In this document: piece after piece, positions 42,682 to 51,643 of the stretch | Layout: each line of letters starts with the position of its first letter | How positions within the stretch are numbered: position 1 is the first letter of the stretch | NCBI RefSeq assembly: GCF_900104625.1 | Contig: NZ_FNVZ01000005.1 | Coordinates: 620,001 to 684,000, forward strand | DNA: 64,000 nucleotides | Origin: Leptotrichia massiliensis | Lineage (GTDB): Bacteria > Fusobacteriota > Fusobacteriia > Fusobacteriales > Leptotrichiaceae | Direction of reading: 5' to 3' | Made by a program: the position numbers and the translations under genes | The notes under the pieces: generated by a model | The model's input: the letters and a program-made list of their open reading frames with translations, nothing else | The model's database searches: none | Told to the model about the DNA's origin: nothing

Positions 42682-44355
42682 ATGGATAAATTTCAAAAAA
42701 GTGTCGAAATGATTTTGAAAAAGGACACAGAGGAAAAAGGAATAATTGAAGGGCAATTGGTAACGCATAGCGTTATCGACAGCTATGGCGATTATTTCGA
42801 TAAAACAGCACTTGATAAAGTGGATAAGGATAAGACTTATTTCTTGTTGCATATGCACGATTGGAGTAAGGAAATCGGAACTTTGAAAGTTTATCAAGAT
42901 GAAAAAGGGAATTTGAAATTTACAGCGAAACTTGATTTGTCAACAGATGATAATGGTAATGCAATAAATCAGGACGCACAAAAAGTTTATTCAATGATGA
43001 AAAGCGGAGCAAATTACGAAATGTCAGTTGGTGGATTTCTGAAGCAAAGGGAATACGGGAAAGTACAGACCGACAAGGGAGAGGTTGACGCTAGGATAAT
43101 TAAAGAAATTGAAGTTGTGGAAGGTAGCGTTGTGTTAAAAGGAGCAGTACCAGACGCAACGGTGGAAACAGTAAAAGGTAATAAAAACATAAATAAAAAT
43201 AATAAAGGAGATGATAATATGCCAAAAAATATTGAAGATTTGGAAAAAGGAATGAAACAAAACACAGAGGATATAAAAAAAGCGAATGAGGATTTAACTG
43301 GAGCTTTGGAAAAAAATAAAGAGTTAGAAGAAAAAATTGAAAAGGCAAACGAAGAACTTGGAAAAATGGCTGAAACATTAGACGAAGTTATGAAAAAAGG
43401 TATGCCTAATCCTGAAACAGAAGAGAAAAAAGCAAACGTTGCTTTTGAAAAATATTTGAGAACTGGAAACAAAGAAATTGAGGGACTAGAGAAAGCCGCA
43501 ATAGGTACAGGACAGGCAACTGTATTGATACCGACAATCTTGTCGCACGAGATTTTGAAAGAAACGAAGGAAACATCAAATTTTCTGATGAAAGGTAAAT
43601 TTTATACAGGAAGTGGAGATTATATTAAAATCCCAGTTAGAAATGAAATTACAGGTGCTAACCAAATTGTAAAAGAGGGGCAAGGGAATACTCAAGACGG
43701 TACACTTGGATATACTCACATCGAATTAAGAGCGGGATATAGACAAGTAAGATATCCAATTACTGATGAACTGGTACAAGATAGTGCATTTGATATGGTT
43801 GGAGAACTTAAAGAAGCAATATCAGAAGAGTTCGGACAAACATTATCTGAATTAACTGTAAAAGGGGCATATAATGCTTCAACAGAACAATTTATTGAGG
43901 GATTTTTAACAAACACAACGGTAACTGGTGCAGCTATTACAACAGCGACAACAAAAAAAGTAACAGCTGATGACTTAGTAAAACTAGAAACAGGAATGAA
44001 AGCAAGTTATAGAAAAGGATCAGCTTACTATGTTTCACCTAAACTTTATGAAGAAATGAAGTTATGGAAAGACGGCGACGGTAGATATTTGTGGATGAAC
44101 ATTCTTGAAGGTGCAACAATGAAATTTAATGGTTATCCAGTATATGTCGAAGAATTTTTAGAAGACATAGACACAGGTAAATATCCAGCAGTATTCTGTG
44201 ATTTCGGAAAAGGTTATGCTTATTATCAAAAAAAGGGATTTGAACAAGAACTGAACAGAAAAGTAAATGAGAGAATAACTGAATACTACACAAGAATCAG
44301 AATAGGTGGGGGAGTAATTAGACCTAAAGCATTCTCTGTATTGAAAGTAAAATAG
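42682..44355 (+). CDS. Fused prohead protease - scaffold - major capsid protein (HK97)
   Basis: 557 residues in one frame. Residues 1-165 are an HK97-type prohead protease with the His of LLHMHDWSKEIG and the Ser of ANYEMSVGGFL; 180-255 are a coiled-coil delta/scaffold domain (IEDLEKGMKQNTEDIKKANE); about 265-557 are the HK97 capsid fold (GTGQATVLIPTILSHEILKE ... YYTRIRIGGGVIRPKAF). An AAGGAG at 43205 with an in-frame ATG at 43219 could produce a separate 378-residue scaffold-capsid protein in the large amounts needed. Confidence 0.93.
   Translation: MDKFQKSVEMILKKDTEEKGIIEGQLVTHSVIDSYGDYFDKTALDKVDKDKTYFLLHMHDWSKEIGTLKVYQDEKGNLKFTAKLDLSTDDNGNAINQDAQKVYSMMKSGANYEMSVGGFLKQREYGKVQTDKGEVDARIIKEIEVVEGSVVLKGAVPDATVETVKGNKNINKNNKGDDNMPKNIEDLEKGMKQNTEDIKKANEDLTGALEKNKELEEKIEKANEELGKMAETLDEVMKKGMPNPETEEKKANVAFEKYLRTGNKEIEGLEKAAIGTGQATVLIPTILSHEILKETKETSNFLMKGKFYTGSGDYIKIPVRNEITGANQIVKEGQGNTQDGTLGYTHIELRAGYRQVRYPITDELVQDSAFDMVGELKEAISEEFGQTLSELTVKGAYNASTEQFIEGFLTNTTVTGAAITTATTKKVTADDLVKLETGMKASYRKGSAYYVSPKLYEEMKLWKDGDGRYLWMNILEGATMKFNGYPVYVEEFLEDIDTGKYPAVFCDFGKGYAYYQKKGFEQELNRKVNERITEYYTRIRIGGGVIRPKAFSVLKVK
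43205..43221 (+). promoter_or_regulatory. Internal ribosome site and start for capsid protein
   Basis: AAGGAG (43205-43210), eight bases, then ATG (43219-43221) beginning MPKNIEDLEKG in frame with the long fusion. It lies exactly between the protease and scaffold domains. Confidence 0.7.
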
Positions 44356-44367
44356 AGGTGGTTTTGA

Positions 44368-44880
44368 ATGCTTATTACTGTTGAAGACTATAAAAGGATA
44401 ACGGGCAAGACCTTAGCTGATGAAGAATTGGCTAAGGTTGAAACCTTGCTTAGCGTTGCGATTAGTCAGATTGAAAATATAACTGGATATAAATTGGAAG
44501 TTGAAACACTTACAGAGGATTATGATTATAATAAGCGAATTTACTTGAATAAACGTCCAGTTGTTGAAATTGTGGGCATTGATTTCAATGATAGATATAA
44601 AAGTCGTGGGAATTATATTGAGTTTGTTAATTTTAGGAATTGTCCTTGTAATGCAAAAGAAAAAGAAATTGAAATAACTTATAAGGCTGGATACGATGAA
44701 CTGCCTGATTGGTTAAAATACGAAATATGTATTCTTGTAAATGACTTTATAAACAGTATGGATGAAGAAGCAAGCAAGTATAAAACTTATAAAATTGATG
44801 ATATTTCTTATTCGTTTGTAGATTTTGTAAATAACAAAAAAGAAAAAATTGAAAGTATCGTGAGGCGAATATATGGCTGA
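44368..44880 (+). CDS. Head-tail connector protein (gp6-like)
   Basis: 170-residue adaptor of the HK97 gp6/gp15 type: starts LITVEDYKRITGKTLADEEL, helical N-terminus, middle strands, and a late ITYKAGYDELPDWLKYEICI motif typical of these proteins. It binds the portal to extend the DNA channel. Overlaps the next gene by 8 nt. Confidence 0.82.
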   Translation: MLITVEDYKRITGKTLADEELAKVETLLSVAISQIENITGYKLEVETLTEDYDYNKRIYLNKRPVVEIVGIDFNDRYKSRGNYIEFVNFRNCPCNAKEKEIEITYKAGYDELPDWLKYEICILVNDFINSMDEEASKYKTYKIDDISYSFVDFVNNKKEKIESIVRRIYG

Positions 44881-45361
44881 AATTGTATATGAATTAGAGG
44901 GATTAGAGAAGCTGGATAAAGAGCTGAAGTATTTGCAAACCCACGCTGTTAAAGTAGGTATTTTAAGCGATGATGGCGACAAAGAAAGTGATGAGTCAGA
45001 AGGAACAACAGTTTTGGAATATGCTTTGTATAATGAATACGGAACAAAAAGAGGTATACCTGCAAGACCATTTTTCAGAACATCAGTTGCAACTGACGAA
45101 GCTCAAAAAGAAATTAAAGATTATATGAAATCACAAGTAGAATTAATAATCGCTGGAGAACTAACTGGAGAAGAGGCTTATAATAATTTAGGAAATTTTG
45201 TGGTTAAAAAAATAAAAGATACGATTGACAAAGGTGGTTTTACAGCATTAGATTCTAAAACTATAAAATTAAGGGAAAAAAGAGGGAATAATTCGACAAA
45301 ACCGCTTATGGATACTCATTCACTTTATGAATCAATCACTTATCAGATTGTAGGTGTATAA
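44873..45361 (+). CDS. HK97 gp10-like / neck protein
   Basis: 162-residue protein with the hallmark EYALYNEYGTKRGIPARPFF of HK97-gp10/virion-morphogenesis proteins, and MDTHSLYESITYQIV at the C-terminus. Predicted head-tail joining or tail completion protein. Confidence 0.82.
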   Translation: MAEIVYELEGLEKLDKELKYLQTHAVKVGILSDDGDKESDESEGTTVLEYALYNEYGTKRGIPARPFFRTSVATDEAQKEIKDYMKSQVELIIAGELTGEEAYNNLGNFVVKKIKDTIDKGGFTALDSKTIKLREKRGNNSTKPLMDTHSLYESITYQIVGV

Positions 45362-45362
45362 A

Positions 45363-45695
45363 ATGGCACACAAAACATTTATTCCAAAAAGATTTTTCAG
45401 CAAGTGCAAAATATCAAAAAGAACAAGCAAGTGGATTAACTCGGAACTGGTTGAAGTCGATGAAAATAAAGAATTTGAGGGGGCAGTATTTAATCTTAAT
45501 AGACAGGACATAAAAATGCTTACAGAACAAGGTATTCAAATTACTTTGGATAGCAAGAAAATATATTGCTATATTGACATCGACTTGAAAAATAAAATTG
45601 AATTTGAGGGAAATAACTATATTGTAACAACGGCAAAGAACTATATGAAACACGATGAGCTTAGAATTTATTATATTGAAAGGGTGCAAGAATGA
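45363..45695 (+). CDS. Hypothetical head-tail joining protein
   Basis: 110-residue basic, beta-rich protein (AHKTFIPKRFFSKCKISKRT start; IEFEGNNYIVTTAKNYMKHD). The ATG at 45363 follows an AGGTG; a GTG at 45354 is the alternative. By position between the gp10-like protein and the terminator-like protein it is part of the neck. Confidence 0.55.
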   Translation: MAHKTFIPKRFFSKCKISKRTSKWINSELVEVDENKEFEGAVFNLNRQDIKMLTEQGIQITLDSKKIYCYIDIDLKNKIEFEGNNYIVTTAKNYMKHDELRIYYIERVQE

Positions 45696-46174
45696 AAAAT
45701 GAAATATTAAGAAAATTGTTAGCCAGTTTCGTAGATTTCCAAGTTATTCGTGATAATTATGTGGCTAAAAAGCCAACAGAATGTGCTGTTATGCACACAA
45801 TAAGCCTTAACAAGTCTGCATACAGTGCGTACAGAACTATTGAAACAACAGATACGCAGATTAAGGAAAAGGCTTTGAGATTAGTTATTGCTTATTTGCA
45901 ATTTGATTTTTATGCTCCAACACAGACGAGGGCAGAAGAAATGGCTAGTGAATTGCTTGAGGTTATAGTATTTAAGAAAAGACACGACTTAGTTAGGAAC
46001 GGATTTGGATTAAGTGATGACAATATAGAAATAAAAGATTTAACTTTTCTTGAAGGCAGTCAGTATATTTATAGATTTAGTTTTGATGTAGAAATGAACT
46101 GGCGAGAATCAAGTGAAAGAGTAAGAGATTTAATAAAAGAGGTAGAAGTAAAAACGGAGGTAGAGAATGGCTAA
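45692..46174 (+). CDS. Tail terminator-like protein
   Basis: 160 residues, alpha/beta (MKNEILRKLLASFVDFQVIR start; YIYRFSFDVEMNWRESSERV end). It lies directly before the sheath, where contractile phages encode the tail terminator or collar. The family is not certain from sequence. Confidence 0.5.
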   Translation: MKNEILRKLLASFVDFQVIRDNYVAKKPTECAVMHTISLNKSAYSAYRTIETTDTQIKEKALRLVIAYLQFDFYAPTQTRAEEMASELLEVIVFKKRHDLVRNGFGLSDDNIEIKDLTFLEGSQYIYRFSFDVEMNWRESSERVRDLIKEVEVKTEVENG

Positions 46175-47198
46175 GAAAATAAAAGTAACGGTAGTAAGAC
46201 CAACAAAACCTTTATTGTTAGGCGATTTTGGAAAAGTCTTATTTATAACTAAAGAAGCAGACAATCCTTATAAAAAATACACAAAATTGGATGACGTTAA
46301 AACAGATTTTGGAGCTAATTCTAAAATGTATAAAGGCGTAGAAACATTTTTATCACAAGAGGATAGTGACGGAAATGTTATTCAGCCAGATGTTTGGTAT
46401 TGTGCAAGTAAAGCAACGCCAAGCGAAGAATTTTTAGAAAGTTTACCAACTGGCGATTTTTATGGTGTAATTGTAGATTTTTATGATGAGGAATTTACAA
46501 AGGCATTGGCTAAATGGCTAACTAGAAATGTTAAGTTTGCAATTGTAGCTAATTCGACAGCGGAGAACAACAAATTAAAAGAAAGTGTAAGAATATATTT
46601 TATGGCAGGAAAAGCTGAAGGTGGAAACTTGGATATATTCGGATTACCAGCCTACACGTTCGCTCAAGGAATTAACGGACGTTGGAGTGATAGAAGAATA
46701 TTAGGAGTAGATCCGTCAGCTAAAACTTTGACAGAAGAAAGCGATAACGAAGAAGGTAATATTAATTACACTAGAAGTTTTGTTGGATATAATGCTGTAA
46801 CAAGCGGCTCTTGGTGTGCCGACGGTGTTAGGCATGCAGACCAAACAATCAAGATAGATGCTATTGTGCATAACATTGAAACAAATCTTTCAAGAATGTT
46901 AATTGAAGAAAAGAACACAACAATGGACAGTGAAGGTATTCCAAAAGTTGAAGCATTATTGAATAGAGTGATGCTGGCAACGGGGAAACAAGGAGCGGTT
47001 GCTAAGAATAATAGCGGTGAATACTTGTTTAAAGTTACAGTTCCAAACATTGAAGATACTTCGGCACAGACAGGGTTGACTGTAGACGATTACATCAATC
47101 GCACACTTAGAAATGTAAAAATTGATTTTACAATCAGTACAGAAGTAGAAAAAATTGAAGTTACTTTGGTTTGGCACGACGAACCATTAACGGCATAG
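46167..47198 (+). CDS. Contractile tail sheath protein (DUF3383-like)
   Basis: 343-residue sheath subunit. The N-terminus KIKVTVVRPTKPLLLGDFGK, the segments DVWYCASKATPSEEFLESL and YTRSFVGYNAVTSGSWCADG, and the C-terminal NRTLRNVKIDFTISTEVEKI resemble DUF3383 sheath-type proteins. Together with the tube, gp25-like and J genes it shows a contractile tail. Confidence 0.85.
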   Translation: MAKKIKVTVVRPTKPLLLGDFGKVLFITKEADNPYKKYTKLDDVKTDFGANSKMYKGVETFLSQEDSDGNVIQPDVWYCASKATPSEEFLESLPTGDFYGVIVDFYDEEFTKALAKWLTRNVKFAIVANSTAENNKLKESVRIYFMAGKAEGGNLDIFGLPAYTFAQGINGRWSDRRILGVDPSAKTLTEESDNEEGNINYTRSFVGYNAVTSGSWCADGVRHADQTIKIDAIVHNIETNLSRMLIEEKNTTMDSEGIPKVEALLNRVMLATGKQGAVAKNNSGEYLFKVTVPNIEDTSAQTGLTVDDYINRTLRNVKIDFTISTEVEKIEVTLVWHDEPLTA

Positions 47199-47209
47199 GG
47201 AGGTAGAAA

Positions 47210-47641
47210 ATGGGAAATAATTTTTTAGAAAAGTCGATTGATTTAAGTAAAGTGGACTTGATTATTACATTTCCAGGAATAGGAACATATATGATTAAGG
47301 AAGCTAAAGAAATACAGAACAATCCAACTGAGGATAGTCATACAATGGGCGACCCTGACATTAAAGGAAATGTACCGACAATCCAAACAAGAGTTACAAA
47401 AAGAGAAATTAAATTAACAACGGTAAAAGGCTCTGATGACGACATATTTTTAACAAAATGTAATGCAAATCCAAATGGAGTTTTAGGGACTTTGACATAT
47501 ATAGACAATACAGGAATGAACAAAATTGTCGGAAACGGACAAGGTGTTTCTATCCAAAAAGGCGGAGAAAGAAAAAACAATACAAAAGATGTTGACATTG
47601 AATACACAATTCAATGTGCGAAATATGATGAAAAAGTTTAG
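47210..47641 (+). CDS. Tail tube protein
   Basis: 143 residues, beta-rich, in the canonical place after the sheath. Segments IITFPGIGTYMIKEAKEIQN, QTRVTKREIKLTTVKGSDDD and KDVDIEYTIQCAKYDEKV fit small tube proteins of contractile phages. Assignment rests on size, position and strand pattern. Confidence 0.75.
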   Translation: MGNNFLEKSIDLSKVDLIITFPGIGTYMIKEAKEIQNNPTEDSHTMGDPDIKGNVPTIQTRVTKREIKLTTVKGSDDDIFLTKCNANPNGVLGTLTYIDNTGMNKIVGNGQGVSIQKGGERKNNTKDVDIEYTIQCAKYDEKV

Positions 47642-47654
47642 GAGGAATTAGAAA

Positions 47655-48041
47655 ATGACAAATAAAGAAAATGAAAAAATAGAAGAAAAAGAACAAGAAA
47701 ATAATGTTTTTATTGACAATTTAGGAAGGTTAAATATTAAGGGGCAAGAGATATATGTGGATGCGGAAGGAAATACAAAGGTTTTTGATTTTCAGTTGAC
47801 TAAACCACAAAATTTACAATTATATCAAAAAACATACTTAAATTTAGTAGCAAATAATGATTATTTTACATTTGCAAGCATTCTTTTGCCAAAAATGGTT
47901 GAATTTCCAAAGGAAGCTAGAAAAATTGAATTTTTTGAAAACGATTCAGAAGCATTAGTTGAATTGTGTGAGGTGATTGCTACCTTTATGGAAAAGTCGA
48001 AAGAGAAGAAAAAAAGAAAATTGAATATGAAATTAAAATAG
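47655..48041 (+). CDS. Tail assembly chaperone, short form (gpG-like)
   Basis: 128-residue acidic, helical protein between tube and tape measure, the invariant position of the tail chaperone. Near its end lies a run of seven A (48009-48015); slipping back one base on Lys codons continues translation into the next frame to 48196, giving the long form. Confidence 0.75.
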   Translation: MTNKENEKIEEKEQENNVFIDNLGRLNIKGQEIYVDAEGNTKVFDFQLTKPQNLQLYQKTYLNLVANNDYFTFASILLPKMVEFPKEARKIEFFENDSEALVELCEVIATFMEKSKEKKKRKLNMKLK

Positions 48042-48196
48042 CAGAGGAGCAATACGAAGACCCGTTAATCAAATTAAGGTGGGAATTTATTGTAAAAAAA
48101 AGAATAAAAGACCCTAATGTTGTTCTTGATATGAGCAACATTAGATTTTTTCAATGGATAAGAGCAATGATGGATTTCAAGGAAGAGGAGGAATAA
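47655..48196 (+). CDS. Tail assembly chaperone, -1 frameshift long form (gpGT-like)
   Basis: After a -1 shift in the A7 run at 48009-48015 the frame continues KKIEYEIKIAEEQYEDPLIK to ...QWIRAMMDFKEEEE and stops at 48196, one base before the tape-measure ATG, for a total of about 180 residues. The extension has no start codon of its own near the overlap and is protein-like throughout. Programmed frameshifting at this locus is conserved in tailed phages. Confidence 0.75.
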
Positions 48197-48197
48197 A

Positions 48198-50597
48198 ATG
48201 GCTGGTGGAAATAAATTAGAAATATTGATGAAAATAAAATCTGAAGATAGTCCAATAAACAAATTAAAATCAAAAATGCAATCTTTATTACCAGCCGCTT
48301 CAAAAATAGAAGAAAAGCTGTCAAAATTGGGAAATAAAGTTGGTGGTTCGGGACTTGAAAAATTAAAATCAAAAATGGCTAGCTTGATTCCTAGCGTATC
48401 GCAATTACAAAGCAAAATTCAAAATTTTAAGTTCGAAAATCTTACTAATAGCTTAATAAATGGAGTTGAAAAAATACCGTTAATTGGTAAAAGAGCCGCT
48501 ACAGGCTTAGATTCAATCCGTGATAAATTCAACGGCTTGAGAGGTATCGGTAGTTCTTTAGGAAATCTATTCCCAAAGCTAGGAGACAAAATAAAAAAAG
48601 CATTTAAAGGAGAAAGCTTAAAGAAATTCGGATCTAAATTAAAAGAAATAGGAAATAAAATTTCCAGTATTTTCAGAAAATTAAGTAAATTTGGAATGAT
48701 TAGCAGTATGATTGGTGGACTTACTGGTGGACTTAGTTTTGCAGGGATAGCCAAAGCATCTGATGAAAATTCACTTAGAAATTCAAGGCTTGGAATGGTA
48801 ACAAATGACGTTGCTGGATTGAAACAAAAAACATTTGTAGCGTCTCAACAGAGTGGGGCAGATTATGGGCAACAACTTGATTCAATCGCTAAATTAAAAA
48901 TGCTTACAAAAGGATTATTTAATGATGCAGAAGCCGTAAAATTTACGAGTACATTAGACAAAGCGTTTAAAGTATCTGGAACTTCGGCAGGAGAGGCTAG
49001 TGCGGCAATGTATCAGTTAAATCAAGCTATGACATCTGGTAAGTTGCAAGGTGATGAGTTTCGTTCGGTAATGGAAAATGCTCCAATTTTAGCTCAAAAA
49101 ATAGCTGAAAGCATGGGAGTGTCTATGGCACAGCTTAAAAAATTAGGTTCGGAAGGTAAAATTACATCCGATGTAATTAAAAAGGCTGTACTAGGAAGTG
49201 CAGATGAAATTGAAGCTCAGTATTCTAAAATGCCGTTGACATTTGGAAAAGTGTGGCAAAATGCACAAAGTGCAGGACAACAGGCTATGGACGGATTGCT
49301 TACCAAAGTTAATCAATTATTAAACACTCCCGCTGGTCAAAAAATGGCTCAAGATTTACAAGGGGCATTTACTGGACTTGCTGGAATGGCTAATGGAGCA
49401 TTGGACGGAATATTAAATATTTTCGGGAAATTAAATTTTGCACCATTGTTAGAACCTTTAAAAGGCATAGGACAAACTATATCTCAAGCATTTAGTGGAA
49501 TCGGTGGAGAAGGACTTACAAACGGAATCGCAGGAGCATTAAACGGCATTATTTCTCTTGCTGGAAAAGTTGCAGGAGTAGTTGGGCAAATGATAAGCGG
49601 AATTAATTTTGGACAAATAAGTCAAATATTTGGAGACATTATGAATGCCTTTAACTCGTTTTGGAGTTCGCTTGATTTAGGAAGTATTGGGAATATGCTT
49701 AGTATGGCTTTTAGTGGATTTATGCAAATTGTAACCATGCTAGCACCAACATTCGCTCCGATTTTACAAACGTTAGCAGTGATAATTAATTTAGCTGTTC
49801 AGTTCGCAACTTCGCTCATGCCTGCTTTAAGTGTGATATTGCAGATAGGTGCTGTATTGATTTCAGTTGTTGCTACAGCGATACAGATAGTTGTTGGTTT
49901 ATTTGCTGGTATTGCTGGTGTTGCAATCGGAGTATTTTCTGCAATATCCGCAGTAGTTACAGGAGTTATGAGTGCAATACTGGCAATTGTTTCGGGAGTT
50001 GTGAACTCGATTGGTGCAGTTGTCAATAGGATAGCTGTATTCTTTACCCAAGGATTCAATAAGGCTAAAAGCATTGCTCAAGGAGCAATTAATGCGATTA
50101 AAGGTTTTTTTGACGGACTGGCAGGGACAGTAAGCGGAATCGCCAGTAAAATAGCAGGAATGTTTAAAATCAAGCCACCTTCTTGGCTTGGATTTCTTGG
50201 TGGCGGAAAAGGTCGTTACATAGGAGATAAATCGTGGGAAGGTGGACCAGTTACAGTTGCCGAAAAAGGTGCAGAAATGATTAGATTGCCTAGTGGACAG
50301 CAATTTTTGGCTAATGAGGAAATAACTATGAACTTGCCACAAGGTACTAGAATTTCGACAGCCGAAGCAACTAGAAGAATGATGAGGGATCAGTTCGGAA
50401 ATTCTTCTAAAAAATCAATTGACAGCAAAAAATCAAGTTCTGGTTCAAGCAAAAGCAGTGGTGGAAATAATCAATACACATTTGCACCAACTGTGCTTAT
50501 TGAAAATACAGGTGGAGATACTAAAGATTTAAAAAGAACAATTAAAGAAATCTTGAGAGAGTTCTTTGAAGAGAAATTTATAGCAATGGGAGGTTAG
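48198..50597 (+). CDS. Tail tape measure protein
   Basis: 799 residues; length sets the tail length. N-terminal coiled coil, then the tape-measure domain (SGADYGQQLDSIAKLKMLTK, LNQAMTSGKLQGDEFRSVME, ITSDVIKKAVLGSADEIEAQ), a long hydrophobic Ala/Ile/Val-rich stretch (about 520-640) with several membrane-like segments, and a Gly/Ser-rich C-terminus. Confidence 0.95.
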   Translation: MAGGNKLEILMKIKSEDSPINKLKSKMQSLLPAASKIEEKLSKLGNKVGGSGLEKLKSKMASLIPSVSQLQSKIQNFKFENLTNSLINGVEKIPLIGKRAATGLDSIRDKFNGLRGIGSSLGNLFPKLGDKIKKAFKGESLKKFGSKLKEIGNKISSIFRKLSKFGMISSMIGGLTGGLSFAGIAKASDENSLRNSRLGMVTNDVAGLKQKTFVASQQSGADYGQQLDSIAKLKMLTKGLFNDAEAVKFTSTLDKAFKVSGTSAGEASAAMYQLNQAMTSGKLQGDEFRSVMENAPILAQKIAESMGVSMAQLKKLGSEGKITSDVIKKAVLGSADEIEAQYSKMPLTFGKVWQNAQSAGQQAMDGLLTKVNQLLNTPAGQKMAQDLQGAFTGLAGMANGALDGILNIFGKLNFAPLLEPLKGIGQTISQAFSGIGGEGLTNGIAGALNGIISLAGKVAGVVGQMISGINFGQISQIFGDIMNAFNSFWSSLDLGSIGNMLSMAFSGFMQIVTMLAPTFAPILQTLAVIINLAVQFATSLMPALSVILQIGAVLISVVATAIQIVVGLFAGIAGVAIGVFSAISAVVTGVMSAILAIVSGVVNSIGAVVNRIAVFFTQGFNKAKSIAQGAINAIKGFFDGLAGTVSGIASKIAGMFKIKPPSWLGFLGGGKGRYIGDKSWEGGPVTVAEKGAEMIRLPSGQQFLANEEITMNLPQGTRISTAEATRRMMRDQFGNSSKKSIDSKKSSSGSSKSSGGNNQYTFAPTVLIENTGGDTKDLKRTIKEILREFFEEKFIAMGG

Positions 50598-50600
50598 ACA

Positions 50601-51290
50601 ATGGACTTTAGCAATTTGAATGCCAGCAAGGAAAAATTAAAAGGCGATTTCTTAGGAAAAATGGCTTATGAGGGAGCAAAAAATAAAGTTTACAGTATGG
50701 GCTTGAATAGTTTTTTGGGAACTGCTGGAGCAACTGCTTATGGCATTGCTCTCGCCTATCCCAATGAAATTAATAAGTTTTTCCAGGATAGATATGGCTA
50801 TACACTTTTTGAAGAGGCTGAAAGATGTAAAATTAATGATATTCCACTTGAATGGGTACAAATTAAAAGCGACGAGAGAGGAAGCAGCGTTAAAACGCAC
50901 TCGCTCGAAGATAGGGACAGCACATTAATAAGTAGCAACGTTTCGCATAGTAACAGAAAATACAACATTTCAGTAATTTTAACTAATTTGGTAACAAAAA
51001 ACGCTGAAAGTATTTATGAACAGATAGTTGAATTATGGCAAAAGAAAACACTTTGTACAATTTCAACTGTTGAAACGATAGAGGATATGATTATAACTAA
51101 AGTTTCGAGAAGCTATAAAACTCAGACAGCATTAGAATTTGAAGTTGATTTTGAAGTCTTGGAATTTGCTTATCTGATGAGAAAAGGCGATGTTTTAAGT
51201 TCAGAATCAACTACATTAAAAGATGAGCAAAAAACAGGTGTAGCAGGAACTAAAACAAGCAATATTGAGTATAAGGGGTTTTTGAAATGA
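50601..51290 (+). CDS. Baseplate-proximal tail protein (Dit-like)
   Basis: 229 residues; an N-terminal helical/hydrophobic part (GLNSFLGTAGATAYGIALAY) then a beta-rich domain with WVQIKSDERGSSVKTHSLED and SHSNRKYNISVILTNLVTKN that resembles Dit-like/phage-baseplate hub adaptors. It follows the tape measure by three bases. Family call is moderate. Confidence 0.6.
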   Translation: MDFSNLNASKEKLKGDFLGKMAYEGAKNKVYSMGLNSFLGTAGATAYGIALAYPNEINKFFQDRYGYTLFEEAERCKINDIPLEWVQIKSDERGSSVKTHSLEDRDSTLISSNVSHSNRKYNISVILTNLVTKNAESIYEQIVELWQKKTLCTISTVETIEDMIITKVSRSYKTQTALEFEVDFEVLEFAYLMRKGDVLSSESTTLKDEQKTGVAGTKTSNIEYKGFLK

Positions 51291-51643
51291 GAATAGAAAT
51301 AGACAAAAATAAAATCCCTTATGTATTCACATTCAAAAGTGGTAGTGAAATTTATTTGCTTAGGATAAAGCATTTTAAGACGAACGACCGAATTTATTTA
51401 GATATCATGAATGAAGATGGCGAAATGTTGCTTAAAAATGAAAAATTGATTTACGGCAGACCTGTTGGATGGTTTATGGCAAAAGATGAAAACGGAAATA
51501 TTAATGATGATTTTCTGAATTGTTACATTGTACCTCTTAGCTTCGATAAAAAGGAAGTTTTGATTACTTTTGAAAATTTTTGTGAAACTGTATTTTTAGA
51601 ATACTTTGATATAGAGGATAACGAGGAAGAAGAGGATGTTTAA
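51287..51643 (+). CDS. Hypothetical baseplate-region protein
   Basis: 118 residues, beta-rich (KIPYVFTFKSGSEIYLLRIK; GRPVGWFMAKDENGNINDDF) with an acidic tail. Overlaps both neighbours by 4 and 8 nt, so it is embedded in the tail operon. Function unrecognised. Confidence 0.55.
   Translation: MRIEIDKNKIPYVFTFKSGSEIYLLRIKHFKTNDRIYLDIMNEDGEMLLKNEKLIYGRPVGWFMAKDENGNINDDFLNCYIVPLSFDKKEVLITFENFCETVFLEYFDIEDNEEEEDV

Noticed and set aside
49899..50342. 147-codon minus-strand frame inside the tape measure gene
   Set aside because: Low-complexity reverse image of the repetitive Ala/Gly-rich region; no start signal.
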